Of a stretch of 64,000 nt of DNA, positions 23,753 to 32,461 are shown in pieces (the first letter of the stretch is position 1; each line of letters starts with the position of its first letter). Under the pieces are notes generated by a model. That model searched no databases. It had not been told where the DNA came from and was given only the letters and a program-made list of their open reading frames with translations. The translations under genes were made by a program, and so were the position numbers. This DNA comes from Oscillospiraceae bacterium (lineage in GTDB: Bacteria; Bacillota; Clostridia; Oscillospirales; Ruminococcaceae): NCBI GenBank assembly GCA_022791315.1, contig JAAVYW010000051.1:1-64000 (forward strand). Reading direction: 5' to 3'.

Positions 23753-24697
23753 TCAGCGGCTGCCCTCAACATCCCGCACCAAGGGCGGAATCTGAGAAAT
23801 CATGTTATCCATGTCTTCAAACATGGCGCTCTTTGTGGTGCCCAGGCTGCTGGCCCGGCTGATATGCTTAATAACCTCCTGGTATTGCAGAGTAATTTGC
23901 TCAAAAAATTGGTGAATGGCCTGCAGCTCACTCTGGGACATGGAGATGACACCGGAAATATCAGATTGCACCGAGACCGCCCCGTCGGCAGCGGACGTGA
24001 TTTTTTGGAAGCTCTCGTCGGTCTGGGCCACAATCCCCACACCTTGCCCCAGGGTTTCCTGGGAGGAGGTAATACTGCTGCTGAGGCGGTTGGCGCTGCC
24101 CTCTACATCGTTTACCCCCGCGTCCACTTCCCCGGCCAGCACCTTAATCTCTTTTGCCAGGGATTTCACCTGGGCGGCTACCACTTCAAACCCCCGGCCG
24201 TCAATGCCTGCCCGGGCCGCCTCAATGGAGGCGTTTATGGCAAGGATATTGGTCTGGTCGGCAATGGAGACGATTTTGCCCATACACTGCTGGATTTCCC
24301 GGATGGCGTTTTGCAGCTGGGAGAAAATCGCCGTCATCTCCTGATAGGACTCCTGCACCCGCATGGAGACCTTTCCCAGCTCCACCATTTGGCCCTGTGC
24401 CTGTTCCACTGTCTGGGCAATTTCCTCCCGCACCTGGACAAACTGCCCAGCCGTCTGGTCAATATTGGAGAAGGAAGCCCGTAGGTCGTCCAGCTTGGCC
24501 TGGAAATTCTCAGCCCCCTTCAGTACATCGGAGAAGGAATCGCCCACCATGCGCAGCTCCATAAGGGAGGCTACCTCTTTCTGCGCCAGCTCTTTGTGGT
24601 ATTCCCGCAGGGTCTCTGCCACGTGGAGAACCGGATAGAGGCTTCTTCCCCCTCCCGGCAGCTCCTGCCTGCGCCGGTCTTTTCCTCCAAACAACAT
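23753..24697 (-). CDS. Soluble chemoreceptor signalling protein
   Basis: The protein has 314 residues without a membrane segment. About 50 residues lead into a long coiled coil with the MCP hairpin tip: [35 protein letters not shown]. It has no sensor domain of its own. AAAGGAGG precedes the start, 15 nt after the FIST gene stop, so both come from one mRNA. I infer that it receives its signal from the FIST protein. Confidence 0.88.
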   Translation of the reverse strand: MLFGGKDRRRQELPGGGRSLYPVLHVAETLREYHKELAQKEVASLMELRMVGDSFSDVLKGAENFQAKLDDLRASFSNIDQTAGQFVQVREEIAQTVEQAQGQMVELGKVSMRVQESYQEMTAIFSQLQNAIREIQQCMGKIVSIADQTNILAINASIEAARAGIDGRGFEVVAAQVKSLAKEIKVLAGEVDAGVNDVEGSANRLSSSITSSQETLGQGVGIVAQTDESFQKITSAADGAVSVQSDISGVISMSQSELQAIHQFFEQITLQYQEVIKHISRASSLGTTKSAMFEDMDNMISQIPPLVRDVEGSR

Positions 24698-24712
24698 AAG
24701 CCCGTTCCTCCT

Positions 24713-25768
24713 TTATTCAAATACCACGCAGGTCATCGACTGATTGACAAAGCGGTTATTGTAGTGCTCGCCGTATCCAACGAAGCCGGCATGGCACCCC
24801 AGCTCCGCCATATCGCGCAGGTAGTTCTGCATATAGCCCCGCTCGGAAAACAGCTTGTAGCGGAAGAGACAGTTGACCGAGAAGACCGCCGAACGCCTGG
24901 GGAAATCCTGGCAAATCTGGTGAATGGTCTGCCGGACAATGGCCTGGTAATCGCCCAGCTCCAACAGAATCAGGACATCGGAGTCGTTGACCTGGCGGAA
25001 GCAGGCCAGCGCATTGCCCTTGACCTCTTTAATCGAGATAATGCAGGTGTCCTCCCCGTTGAGCTTGCCAAAGGGGTTTTGAAATGTCCGGGTGAGAATC
25101 TCCTCGTCTGTGACATGGAGAATCCCCTCATAGACCTGCTTGGCCGGCCGGCCATTGAGGGAGCCCAGGACATAGTTGGCGCGGTCGGTGCCAGAGGCCA
25201 CAAAGCGGTAGTCCTCCAGCTGGTGGTAGATGTTTTCCTTATAAGTCTTCACCCGTCCGCCCAGGTTCTTCACAATTCCATAGACCACTGCGTCCCGGTA
25301 GATGCGCCCGTTGGCCGAAACCAAGCCCGCATCGCCGGTGCCGCCCACCAGGGAAATCCCGCTTTTGCGCAGGACAGTGTAAATCGTGGTGAGCACGCAG
25401 GCGTCGTTTCCGGTGCAGAAGTCAATGCACACCGTGTCGCGGCTGCTCCCCCCTACCGACTGCACATCCCGTTCCAGGCGCTGTATGTATTTCACTGGCA
25501 TGTTGGACACCTGCTCCAAGACGTTTGCCGCCGCCACAACGCCGTCGGAAAAGGCAACAACACCCACCCCGCGCTCCACAACCCTGGTCTGATAGCTCAT
25601 GCCGATACAGCCGATGCTGGGAACACCGGGATACCGCTTTTCCAAGGCCCTCACATGCTCTTCAAACTGGGCCTCATTAGATAAGAGCATGATAAACTGG
25701 GGATTCTGGATACTACGAAGTGCCTCTTCCAGATTACCGCTGGGACTCATTCCAAAAATCTGCCTCAC
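24713..25768 (-). CDS. FIST-domain sensory protein
   Basis: The protein has 351 residues. The start is a GTG (MRQIFGM) 5 nt after AAGGGGAAG; longer reading is ruled out because it would begin inside the promoter. The N-terminal FIST_N part includes IGCIGMSYQTRVVERGVGVVAF and GGTGDAGLVSANGRIYRDAV. FIST_C follows with IISIKEVKGNALACFRQV and GHAGFVGYGEHYNN-like elements. FIST domains are proposed to bind small ligands such as amino acids, and in some proteins haem or NO; here the ligand is unknown. Confidence 0.88.
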   Translation of the reverse strand: MRQIFGMSPSGNLEEALRSIQNPQFIMLLSNEAQFEEHVRALEKRYPGVPSIGCIGMSYQTRVVERGVGVVAFSDGVVAAANVLEQVSNMPVKYIQRLERDVQSVGGSSRDTVCIDFCTGNDACVLTTIYTVLRKSGISLVGGTGDAGLVSANGRIYRDAVVYGIVKNLGGRVKTYKENIYHQLEDYRFVASGTDRANYVLGSLNGRPAKQVYEGILHVTDEEILTRTFQNPFGKLNGEDTCIISIKEVKGNALACFRQVNDSDVLILLELGDYQAIVRQTIHQICQDFPRRSAVFSVNCLFRYKLFSERGYMQNYLRDMAELGCHAGFVGYGEHYNNRFVNQSMTCVVFE

Positions 25769-25804
25769 ACTGTCTTCCCCTTCCCAATGTACTATTAATA
25801 TATA

Positions 25805-25833
25805 ATTATACTGGAAAGGCAAATGGGTGTCAA
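25805..25833 (-). promoter_or_regulatory. Consensus promoter of the FIST/chemoreceptor operon
   Basis: A perfect TTGACA (25828-25833), 17-bp spacer, TATAAT (25805-25810) on the minus strand. Confidence 0.82.
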
Positions 25834-25880
25834 TTGTTTTCCTCGATTTGCCCCAAATTTTCCCGCCCAGGACAGGCCAA

Positions 25881-25918
25881 AGAAAAGCCCCCGGCCCAAT
25901 TCACTGGGCCGGGGGCTT
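25881..25918 (-). terminator. Terminator of the GH8/VOC/HAD operon
   Basis: A 14-bp perfect stem, AAGCCCCCGGCCCA / TGGGCCGGGGGCTT, 6-nt loop, then TTCT on the minus strand. Confidence 0.82.
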
Positions 25919-25921
25919 CGG

Positions 25922-26581
25922 TCAGTGGTCCAGTTCCCCCTCTATGATGGGAATCACCTGTTCCAGGCTGTCCACCTGCGCAAAGCAGAGGGACAGCAGC
26001 TCCGGGGTAGGGGGAATCATATCCGGCACCATCACAGCCCTGCACCCCGCCCCATGGGCGGAGCGGATACCGTTGGCCGAATCCTCCAGCGCAAGGCAGT
26101 CCCCAGGGGGAAGCCCCAGCAGGGCCGCCGCCCGCTCATAGATTTCCGGGTGGGGCTTGCCCTGTGCCACCATGTCTCCGCAGAGCACAGCCGAGAGATA
26201 GGGTTCCACCCCTGTGGAGCGCAGGCAAACCTCCGTCCTCTCCCGGCCGGAGGAAGTGGCTACCGCCGCAGGGATGTGCCGCTCCTGCAAAAAGCGCAGC
26301 AGGGCCATAAGCCCCGGCTTCATGGGCACGCCGTCCTCCCGGTAGCGCCGCAGCAGCAAGCGCTGCTGGGCAGCACTATAGGAGGCAAAGTCCAGCCCCT
26401 CCCCGAATTTCTCCTTGAAGCGCCGCTCCACCGCCTTCCGGTTCAGGCCGCAGAGGCTCCGATAGAATTCCTCGTCCATGGTGCAGCCATAGGCGCTGCC
26501 CAGTTCGGCCCAGCACGCCTTGGCAATGGGTTCGGTGTCAAACATCAGGCCGTCCATGTCAAACAGCACGCCGCGAATCAT
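25922..26581 (-). CDS. HAD-family hydrolase, beta-phosphoglucomutase-like
   Basis: The protein has 219 residues. Motif I is FDMDGLMFDTEP, motif II ATSSG, motif III with K near QGKPHPEIY, and motif IV LALEDSANGIRSAHGAG. The cap is of the small helical C1 type, as in sugar-phosphate phosphatases and beta-phosphoglucomutases. It lies in one operon with GH8, so dephosphorylating a pentose or hexose phosphate is plausible. The exact substrate is not set by sequence. Confidence 0.9.
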   Translation of the reverse strand: MIRGVLFDMDGLMFDTEPIAKACWAELGSAYGCTMDEEFYRSLCGLNRKAVERRFKEKFGEGLDFASYSAAQQRLLLRRYREDGVPMKPGLMALLRFLQERHIPAAVATSSGRERTEVCLRSTGVEPYLSAVLCGDMVAQGKPHPEIYERAAALLGLPPGDCLALEDSANGIRSAHGAGCRAVMVPDMIPPTPELLSLCFAQVDSLEQVIPIIEGELDH

Positions 26582-26602
26582 GGCCTCCTCCTCCCCGCCC
26601 CG

Positions 26603-26995
26603 CTAGGCCTTGGCCTGGGGGGAATCCGGTTCCAGCTTCATAAATTCAATCTTATTCCCGTCAGGGTCATGGGTCCAGCACTGCCAGTTGCCGTCGCAGC
26701 CCTGCTTGGGGTCGTCGTCAATGGGCAGGCCCTTGTCCTTCAGCAGCTGTTCCGCCGCAAAGATGTCCTCCACCGCCAGGCAGAGGTGGTTGTAGGAGCT
26801 CTTCTGGTTCTCCCCCTTCCTGCCGTAGAAGAGCTCAATGAATTGGCCGGGGGCAATCTTGATATAGCGAATCCAGGGCTCGCCCGTCTTGGGATGGTTC
26901 ATCTCAAAGGCGTCCTAGAACCCCAATCCGTCACAGTAAAAGCGCAGGGAGGCCTCCATGTCAGCTACGTCAAAAGCCAGATGTCCCATTTGCAT
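26603..26995 (-). pseudogene. VOC (glyoxalase-like) gene interrupted by an in-frame TAG
   Basis: The full frame has 131 codons starting MQMGHLAFDV behind AGAAGGAAG. Codon 27 is TAG (26915-26917), in LGF-stop-DAFEMNHP, where homologues usually carry Lys (a single AAG to TAG change). The rest is intact through the VOC fold: PWIRYIKIAPGQFIELF, NHLCLAVEDI, CWTHDPDGNKIEFMKLEP. It resembles lactoylglutathione lyase-like proteins. It sits between GH8 and HAD. It is a recent pseudogene unless suppressed or a sequencing error. Confidence 0.85.
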
Positions 26996-27010
26996 AAAAC
27001 TTCCTTCTCT

Positions 27011-28165
27011 CTATTGATTTTTGGGAAAATAAATACGGTAGTTGCCGCTCAAAGCCAACAGGGCAAAGAGATAGAGGCAGTTGTCATAGTAGCGCCGCAC
27101 CCCTAAGCGCAGAGGGGTCTCCCAGAACAGGCGGACACATTCCTCCGCATAGGCGCTGTCGTTGGCCAGCGCGGCCTCCGCGTTGGTGGCAGTGATGGCA
27201 ATGGGGTGCAGGGCACGCCGGTCCAGGGCCGTGCCGTCCAAACGGTAGACGCGGTAGTCGTGATTGGGCACCTGCTCGCAGAAAAAGCGCTGGAGCTTTT
27301 CTGTGCAGCCCGCCGACCAGTCCTGCTGCCCGAACCAGAGGGCGTCCATGCCGATATTGGCAGGCACCCGATAGGCGTCGCTGAAATACCAGTCCCGCAG
27401 GCCAATGGTCCAGGGGCGGCCGTCAAAATAGGCGCATTCCGGCGCAAGGCCGGTGACGGGATGGCAGGCCCGTTTCAGATGCTCCCGGCTGGCCTTTGTG
27501 GCTTCTCTCCAGAAGGGGCGGTCCTCCTCCTTCGCCCAGAGCGCAAAGAGCTCATAAAAATGGGGCAGGTGATAGGAAGGGTCGGTGTAGGGCGATTCGG
27601 GGATAAACTTAATCTGGCGGGTCTCGGGGTCCCACATGGGGTCGCCCTCCTCCCCGTTCTCCCCCTTATGTACACAGATGTGGAGCAACTCTTTCGCCTG
27701 CCGGCTGTAATCCAGCGGGGCTTCCCCGTCTCCCCAGCGGTGGGAGGCGAAAAAGAGCGCCATGGCAAAGTACTCCTCCCCGTCCGGCGCGGGGCCACCG
27801 TCAATCCAGGCGCCGTCCATATGGGCGTGCCAGGCAAAGTACCCCTTGTATTTCCCCTTCTGGTGTTCCAGGTACTTCTTGCTCCAGCGCCAGAGCCGGT
27901 CAAATTCCTCCTTTTTGTCCAGCTGCACACACATCATCATGGCATAGGACATACCCTCGGTGCGGCAGTCGTTGTTGCCGGTGTCCACAAAGCAGCCCAA
28001 ATCCTCCCCCTGAGGATGATAGAGCCGCTGGTCTTCCGGGCCGTAGAACATGGTCTGGAAGGTGTCCTCCACCTTCTTTTGGATTTCTTCGGGCGCATAG
28101 CCCAGCTCGGCAAATACATTGCGATATTCGCCGGTGGTAAAGGCGCCCTGCCTCTTCTCCTGCAT
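27011..28165 (-). CDS. Reducing-end xylose-releasing exo-oligoxylanase, GH8
   Basis: The protein has 384 residues, no signal peptide, so it is cytoplasmic. Catalytic residues fall where the family enzyme has them: proton donor E70 in CRTEGMSYAMM and base D263 in FSDAYRVP. A His at 320 (RALHPIAI) matches the residue that favours exo action at the reducing end. The enzyme trims xylose from the reducing end of imported xylo-oligosaccharides. GGGGGAG precedes the start. It is first in the operon with VOC and HAD genes. Confidence 0.9.
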   Translation of the reverse strand: MQEKRQGAFTTGEYRNVFAELGYAPEEIQKKVEDTFQTMFYGPEDQRLYHPQGEDLGCFVDTGNNDCRTEGMSYAMMMCVQLDKKEEFDRLWRWSKKYLEHQKGKYKGYFAWHAHMDGAWIDGGPAPDGEEYFAMALFFASHRWGDGEAPLDYSRQAKELLHICVHKGENGEEGDPMWDPETRQIKFIPESPYTDPSYHLPHFYELFALWAKEEDRPFWREATKASREHLKRACHPVTGLAPECAYFDGRPWTIGLRDWYFSDAYRVPANIGMDALWFGQQDWSAGCTEKLQRFFCEQVPNHDYRVYRLDGTALDRRALHPIAITATNAEAALANDSAYAEECVRLFWETPLRLGVRRYYDNCLYLFALLALSGNYRIYFPKNQ

Positions 28166-28216
28166 CTTAGATTCTCCCCCTTTGTCAAAGACGGCTTTCG
28201 CCCAGGTTTTGCCTAT

Positions 28217-28245
28217 AGTTTACCACACCCCGCCCGGATAGGCAA
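28217..28245 (-). promoter_or_regulatory. Promoter of the GH8 operon
   Basis: TTGCCT, 17-bp spacer, TAAACT on the minus strand. Confidence 0.55.
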
Positions 28246-28298
28246 ACCTTTTTCGGCTTTTTTCGGAAAAACTTTTCCCGCAATTTTTTAAAAAATCG

Positions 28299-28327
28299 TT
28301 GCGTTTTGAAAAAGAATGTGGTATAGT
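28299..28327 (+). promoter_or_regulatory. Promoter of tRNA-Leu
   Basis: TTGCGT, 17-bp spacer, TATAGT; the tRNA starts 14 bp past the -10. Confidence 0.65.
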
Positions 28328-28340
28328 GTAGAAGATATGT

Positions 28341-28427
28341 GCCGGTGTGATGGAATTGGCAGACGTAGTGGACTCAAAATCCACCGCTGGCGACAGCGTG
28401 CCGGTTCGAGTCCGGCCACCGGCACCA
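28341..28427 (+). tRNA. tRNA-Leu (anticodon CAA)
   Basis: A class II tRNA of 87 nt. Acceptor GCCGGTG/CACCGGC, anticodon stem GTGGA/TCCAC with loop CTCAAAA, a variable arm, T-loop GTTCGAGTC and an encoded CCA. Confidence 0.96.
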
Positions 28428-28437
28428 TAATGAATGG

Positions 28438-28494
28438 CCCCATCTATTCTGAACAAGTCTGTGCGACTTGGCAGATTAGGTGGGGTTATTTTTT
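28438..28494 (+). terminator. Terminator after tRNA-Leu
   Basis: A long imperfect stem: CCCCA...CTA...TCTG...CAAGTC pairs with GACTTG...CAGA...TAG...TGGGG, apical loop TGTGC, then TTATTTTTT. Confidence 0.7.
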
Positions 28495-28774
28495 ATCCCA
28501 AAATATTCTAGTAGTATTTTTGTCCAAAAAATCCTGGACTTAATACAGTCAAAGAGGGCACTAGGATGTGCCAACTATATTTCTCACTGGCTTTGGAACA
28601 GGAATCCTAATCGTCTCACCCACCTTTGTAAGCCATGGAATCCCTTGCAACAAAATAACGGCGTGGTGCCATCTTTTTATCGAAACATGACCAAAAGAGA
28701 ATCCCAAACCTCTTAGAAAGGGCCTGGGATTCTCTTTTCTTTTGCGTTTTGCCGCTTAAGTCCCGCTGCCGTTC
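28495..28774. other. AT-rich intergenic remnant without a gene
   Basis: I find no ORF of credible length. Composition is clearly more AT-rich than the flanks. The only structure is a 14-bp stem near its right end (28693-28738). A decayed gene or a small RNA is possible, but nothing here decides it. Confidence 0.4.
28693..28738. terminator. Orphan bidirectional terminator-like stem
   Basis: AAAAGAGAATCCCA and TGGGATTCTCTTTT are perfect 14-bp complements with U/A tracts at both ends. No gene directly precedes it on the plus strand except tRNA-Leu, which has its own terminator. Confidence 0.6.
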
Positions 28775-28806
28775 AAAAAAGCGGCCATACTCTGACGGCA
28801 GAGTAT
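28775..28806 (-). terminator. Terminator of the carbohydrate operon
   Basis: ATACTCTG/CAGAGTAT stem with a 4-nt loop, then GGCCGCTTTTTT on the minus strand, 16 bp after the dehydratase stop. Confidence 0.78.
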
Positions 28807-28822
28807 AATCCCCTTTTCCCGC

Positions 28823-30055
28823 TTAGGGCCGAGCAAATGTCCCGTCCGGTCTTCTGGCGTTGGTCCACCTAGGGAGGGTGGGGTCGCAGGGGAAGGCAGC
28901 AGCTGCCTTTTCGTCAATGTCCACGCCGATACCGGGGCGGTCGCTCAAATACACATACCCGTTTTTGAGCTCCGGGCAGCCGGGGAACACATCCAGGCAT
29001 CCCTGCCCGAAGCCCTGCCACTCCTGCACCCCGAAGTTCCAGGAGGACAAATCCAGATGCACGTTCACTGCATGGCCGATGGGCGAGACATCCCCTGGGC
29101 CGTGCCAAGCGGTCCGCACGCCAAAGGCCTCACACAGTACCTGGAGCTTTTTGGCAGGGGTCAGGCCGCCGATTTGGCTGATGTGGACGCGGATATAGTC
29201 GATGAGCCGCTCCTTGATAAGCCCCATCCACTCCATGGGATTGTTAAAGAGCTCACCCATTGCCAGGGGGGTAGCGCTCTGGTTCCTGATGGTCTTAAAC
29301 CAATCCACCTGCTCCGGCGCAAGGCAGTCCTCCAAATAGAACAGCCGGTAGGGCTCCAAGTCCTTTGCCAGGCGCACCGCGTCAATAGGCTCCAGCCGCT
29401 CATGGACATCGTGGAGGATTTCAAAGCGGTTGCCGTACTTCTCCCGCACATGCGCAATGGATTCCACAGTTTCCCGCATGTACTGATGGGGGTCATAGTA
29501 TTCCCCAGGGCAGGCCCCCTCCGGCTTCACAGCCTCCAAATCCTGCACGCCGCCGTACCGGCCCTTTTGGATGCGGATATACTGGGTCCCCATCTCCAAA
29601 AAATGCTCAATCTGCTCGTCCAGCATTTCCTCCGGCGTCATCTTGCCATAGCGGGGGTCCTGGGTGGAGAAGCCGCCGGCATGGCGGTAGACCACCGCCG
29701 CCTCCCGTACCTTCCCGCCCAGCAGCTCATACACAGGCATCTTTGCCATTTTCCCCTTGATGTCCCACAGCGCCATATCCACGCCGGAAAGGGCGTTGTT
29801 CAAAATGGGGCCATTCCTCCAATAGGGGCTCGCCATAGCCATCTGCCAAATATCCTCAATGCGGGACACATCCTTGCCCACCAGCAGCGGCTTCATATAG
29901 TGCTCCACCGCGTCCGCCACTGTAATCCAACGCTGGGTATAGGTGGCGCAGCCAAGCCCGTATAACCCCGGCTCGCTGGTCTCCACCTTTACCACTACCA
30001 GCGCAATGCCGTCCGGCGCCGTGCAGATTGCCTTCACGTCTCGAATCGTAACCAT
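28823..30055 (-). CDS. Enolase-superfamily sugar acid dehydratase, ManD/RspA type
   Basis: The protein has 410 residues, starting at MVTIRDV behind AGAAGGGAG. The N-terminal capping lid is followed by a TIM barrel with metal ligands in ILHDVHERL (Asp), FYLEDCLAPE (Glu) and AMGELFNNP (Glu). The His in HDVH and HGPGDVSPIGH match the D-mannonate dehydratase subgroup (ManD, RspA). The product would be a 2-keto-3-deoxy sugar acid. Some family members have weak or no ManD activity, so the substrate (mannonate, gluconate or other) is open. Confidence 0.85.
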   Translation of the reverse strand: MVTIRDVKAICTAPDGIALVVVKVETSEPGLYGLGCATYTQRWITVADAVEHYMKPLLVGKDVSRIEDIWQMAMASPYWRNGPILNNALSGVDMALWDIKGKMAKMPVYELLGGKVREAAVVYRHAGGFSTQDPRYGKMTPEEMLDEQIEHFLEMGTQYIRIQKGRYGGVQDLEAVKPEGACPGEYYDPHQYMRETVESIAHVREKYGNRFEILHDVHERLEPIDAVRLAKDLEPYRLFYLEDCLAPEQVDWFKTIRNQSATPLAMGELFNNPMEWMGLIKERLIDYIRVHISQIGGLTPAKKLQVLCEAFGVRTAWHGPGDVSPIGHAVNVHLDLSSWNFGVQEWQGFGQGCLDVFPGCPELKNGYVYLSDRPGIGVDIDEKAAAAFPCDPTLPRWTNARRPDGTFARP

Positions 30056-30147
30056 ATTTTTTCTCCCTTCTATCTTTGCAAGGCCAGCCCCGCCGGCCTT
30101 GCCCCAATCCGGATGGCAGCTCCATTTCCCTTTCCAGAGCTTCCTCC

Positions 30148-32460
30148 TCACTCTTCCGTGTCATACTCCGCCATGATGTTTAAAAATCCCATGGCGGGGA
30201 ACACCCAGACTTCCTTGTAATTATAGCAGGCCGCGTCGGGGTAATAGGGAATATCCTCGTTCCGCTGGGACTCCACACCCACGGAGAAGGAGCCCACCAA
30301 ATCGCCGCTCATAGCGGAATACTGGGGCGTGTAGTGATAGCCCTCACCCCACACCAAGGACTGGTTGAAGGGGTTGCGTCCCACCTGCCACTCCAAAGCA
30401 CGGGTCACGATTTCAAACAGCTCCTTATCCCGCAAGGCATTGGCGCAGGCCAGGATGCCTTTTGCCTGGGAGAGCTGGATGCCGGAATTGCCCCGGAAGG
30501 AATACCAAACCGGGAACAGCCTCAGATAGACCCCCTCTGAGAGCCTGATACCGTTTTGAATCTGCTCTTTTGCCACTTCAGCCGTGGGGCAGCTGAACCA
30601 GGTGGAGCTGTCCCCCTCCACCACTTCTTCCAGCCGGTAGATAGAGGCCGGCACCATGGCGTAGGGTTCTGTAAACGCCGCCGCCTTTTTGATATATGCC
30701 CCATACCGCTCCATACAGGAGAGATATTCCGCCCTGGGGCTGATGCCGTTTATCATGGCAAGGGCGGTCATGGGCAGGTGCTCCCTGGAGGAGTGCTGGG
30801 AGTGCACAATCCGCTTATGCCCTGCATCCTCATAGAAGAAGCCGTAAAGGGGAATCTCCCAGTCGGGCTCCTCCGCCTGCTGGCACTGGGTGACATACAG
30901 GGCGAAATCCTCTCCGGCCTTCCGATAGGCCTGGTCCCCTGTCGCCTGGTAGAGCAGCACCGCGCTGATACAGCCCTGCGCCGCGTAGACAAGGTTGCGG
31001 CCCTCCCCTTTTTCCATGTCCTCCATTGCCCAGGCAAAATCCTCTTTTGCGGCAGTAAGGGCATACCCTGCGAATACAGGCTCCTCTTCCCGCAGGGCTA
31101 TGGCCATCTTTGCCTCCACACCGGCGCACAGGAGGTTCCCCTGGACATGACGCGCCGCCTGGTGGATAATGTCGTCATAGTCCCCCAGCAGGCCCTTTGT
31201 CCAGAAATCCATGCAAATCCAGGAGGCACGGTAGCCGTCCCCGAAGCGGGTTTTCAGCACCCAGTCAGCGCCCCAGCGGGCCTCGTCCAGCAGCAGCTCA
31301 TAGAGTTCCCGGTCCCCCTGGGCCTTGGCCTTTTCCATCAGGCAGAGCATGGCATAGGTGGCCTCTGCGGTGTTGCCCAGCCCCTGGCTCAGGTCGCCCG
31401 CGTCATGCCAGCCCCCGTTAATCACCTTTGTGACCCCGTTATGGCTGCACTGCAAATCCCCGTGGCACACGTCATGCACGCCCGGCACAAGATACCCGCA
31501 CCGCTCCCCATAGAAGAAGTTCAGCGCCTTGACAATGGTATCCCGCCACACGTCCTTGCCAATGGAGAAGGGCCTGGTGATTTTCTCCCCAGCCTTGATA
31601 AAGTACCGGCCAGGCTCCTGCAGCCCGCTGAAATCCAAAAGCTGGTATTCCCCGGTCTGTTCCTTCTTCTTCTCCACCTTGCCGCGGAACACCGCGAGCC
31701 CGTCTCCGCTTCGGATGACCTCAAAGGCCTCCGCCCGGAGCCCCTTCCCGATAGCTGTCTTCTTTACCTTAGGCAGGTATCCCACGTGGGAGAAACAGAT
31801 TTCCCCCTCCTTAGGCTCCCAGCCCCGCTGGTGGTCGGCGTCCACTTTTTCCAGCCTGACCTCTGCAAAATCCAGGCTCACCTGGTTTCCCGCCCCCGGC
31901 TCCGCCCCCTGCAACCTGTACTGGAAGCTGAATCCCTTCACCTTATCCCGCACTAATTCCGGGAACTCCCAGGTCACGGTATTCCACTTCTGATTTTCCA
32001 GGCAGACAAAGTGAAGGCCCTCCCGCGTCACGTCGTTGGGCATCCGGGTTTCGTCCGGGCCGTCTGTATACAGGTAAATACACATGGTGGCTACTTTAAA
32101 TCCAGGGAAATCCGGAAATACCTGGAACCGGAGCCGGTTGTACCCGGACCAGTCCGCGCTTTCGCAGTCCCGGAACAGGGTGGCAAGCCCCCAGCCCCTG
32201 CCGTAGTCCACATTCTTTTCGGTACAGTCGGTAGCGGAGGTCAGCCGCGCGCAGGGGATACCATCCCGATCCGCCTTGGAAAGGGTTCCCGTATCGATTC
32301 CCCGCTCATCGGCGGGGTCGTTGTTGATGGAAAGATGCGGGCGTACGCTCCACTTGGAAAGGTCCCTCATGTCGTCCAGCAGCACAGAATCCAATACATC
32401 CTTGTGTGCGTGGGCATAATAGCTGGTATTGCGATAGTCCGGCTTCAGTAGCCTTCGCAT
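30148..32460 (-). CDS. Intracellular glycoside hydrolase family 9 enzyme
   Basis: The protein has 770 residues, starting at MRRLLKPD behind AGAGGTG. The first ~210 residues form a carbohydrate-binding-like beta domain. An Ig-like CelD_N domain follows (ICFSHVGYLPKVKKTA to RYFIKAGEKITRPFSIG), then the (alpha/alpha)6 barrel. The catalytic Asp pair lies in GGWHDAGDLSQG and the likely acid Glu in NYKEVWVF near the C-terminus. No signal peptide is present, which is unusual for GH9 cellulases and points to hydrolysis of imported beta-glucan oligomers. Confidence 0.88.
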   Translation of the reverse strand: MRRLLKPDYRNTSYYAHAHKDVLDSVLLDDMRDLSKWSVRPHLSINNDPADERGIDTGTLSKADRDGIPCARLTSATDCTEKNVDYGRGWGLATLFRDCESADWSGYNRLRFQVFPDFPGFKVATMCIYLYTDGPDETRMPNDVTREGLHFVCLENQKWNTVTWEFPELVRDKVKGFSFQYRLQGAEPGAGNQVSLDFAEVRLEKVDADHQRGWEPKEGEICFSHVGYLPKVKKTAIGKGLRAEAFEVIRSGDGLAVFRGKVEKKKEQTGEYQLLDFSGLQEPGRYFIKAGEKITRPFSIGKDVWRDTIVKALNFFYGERCGYLVPGVHDVCHGDLQCSHNGVTKVINGGWHDAGDLSQGLGNTAEATYAMLCLMEKAKAQGDRELYELLLDEARWGADWVLKTRFGDGYRASWICMDFWTKGLLGDYDDIIHQAARHVQGNLLCAGVEAKMAIALREEEPVFAGYALTAAKEDFAWAMEDMEKGEGRNLVYAAQGCISAVLLYQATGDQAYRKAGEDFALYVTQCQQAEEPDWEIPLYGFFYEDAGHKRIVHSQHSSREHLPMTALAMINGISPRAEYLSCMERYGAYIKKAAAFTEPYAMVPASIYRLEEVVEGDSSTWFSCPTAEVAKEQIQNGIRLSEGVYLRLFPVWYSFRGNSGIQLSQAKGILACANALRDKELFEIVTRALEWQVGRNPFNQSLVWGEGYHYTPQYSAMSGDLVGSFSVGVESQRNEDIPYYPDAACYNYKEVWVFPAMGFLNIMAEYDTEE

Positions 32461-32461
32461 T

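Noticed and set aside
26903..26995. Pyrrolysine or read-through decoding of the TAG in the VOC gene
   Set aside because: No downstream PYLIS-like stem or pyl gene is seen, other genes here end in TAG, and VOC proteins do not need pyrrolysine. A nonsense mutation is simpler.
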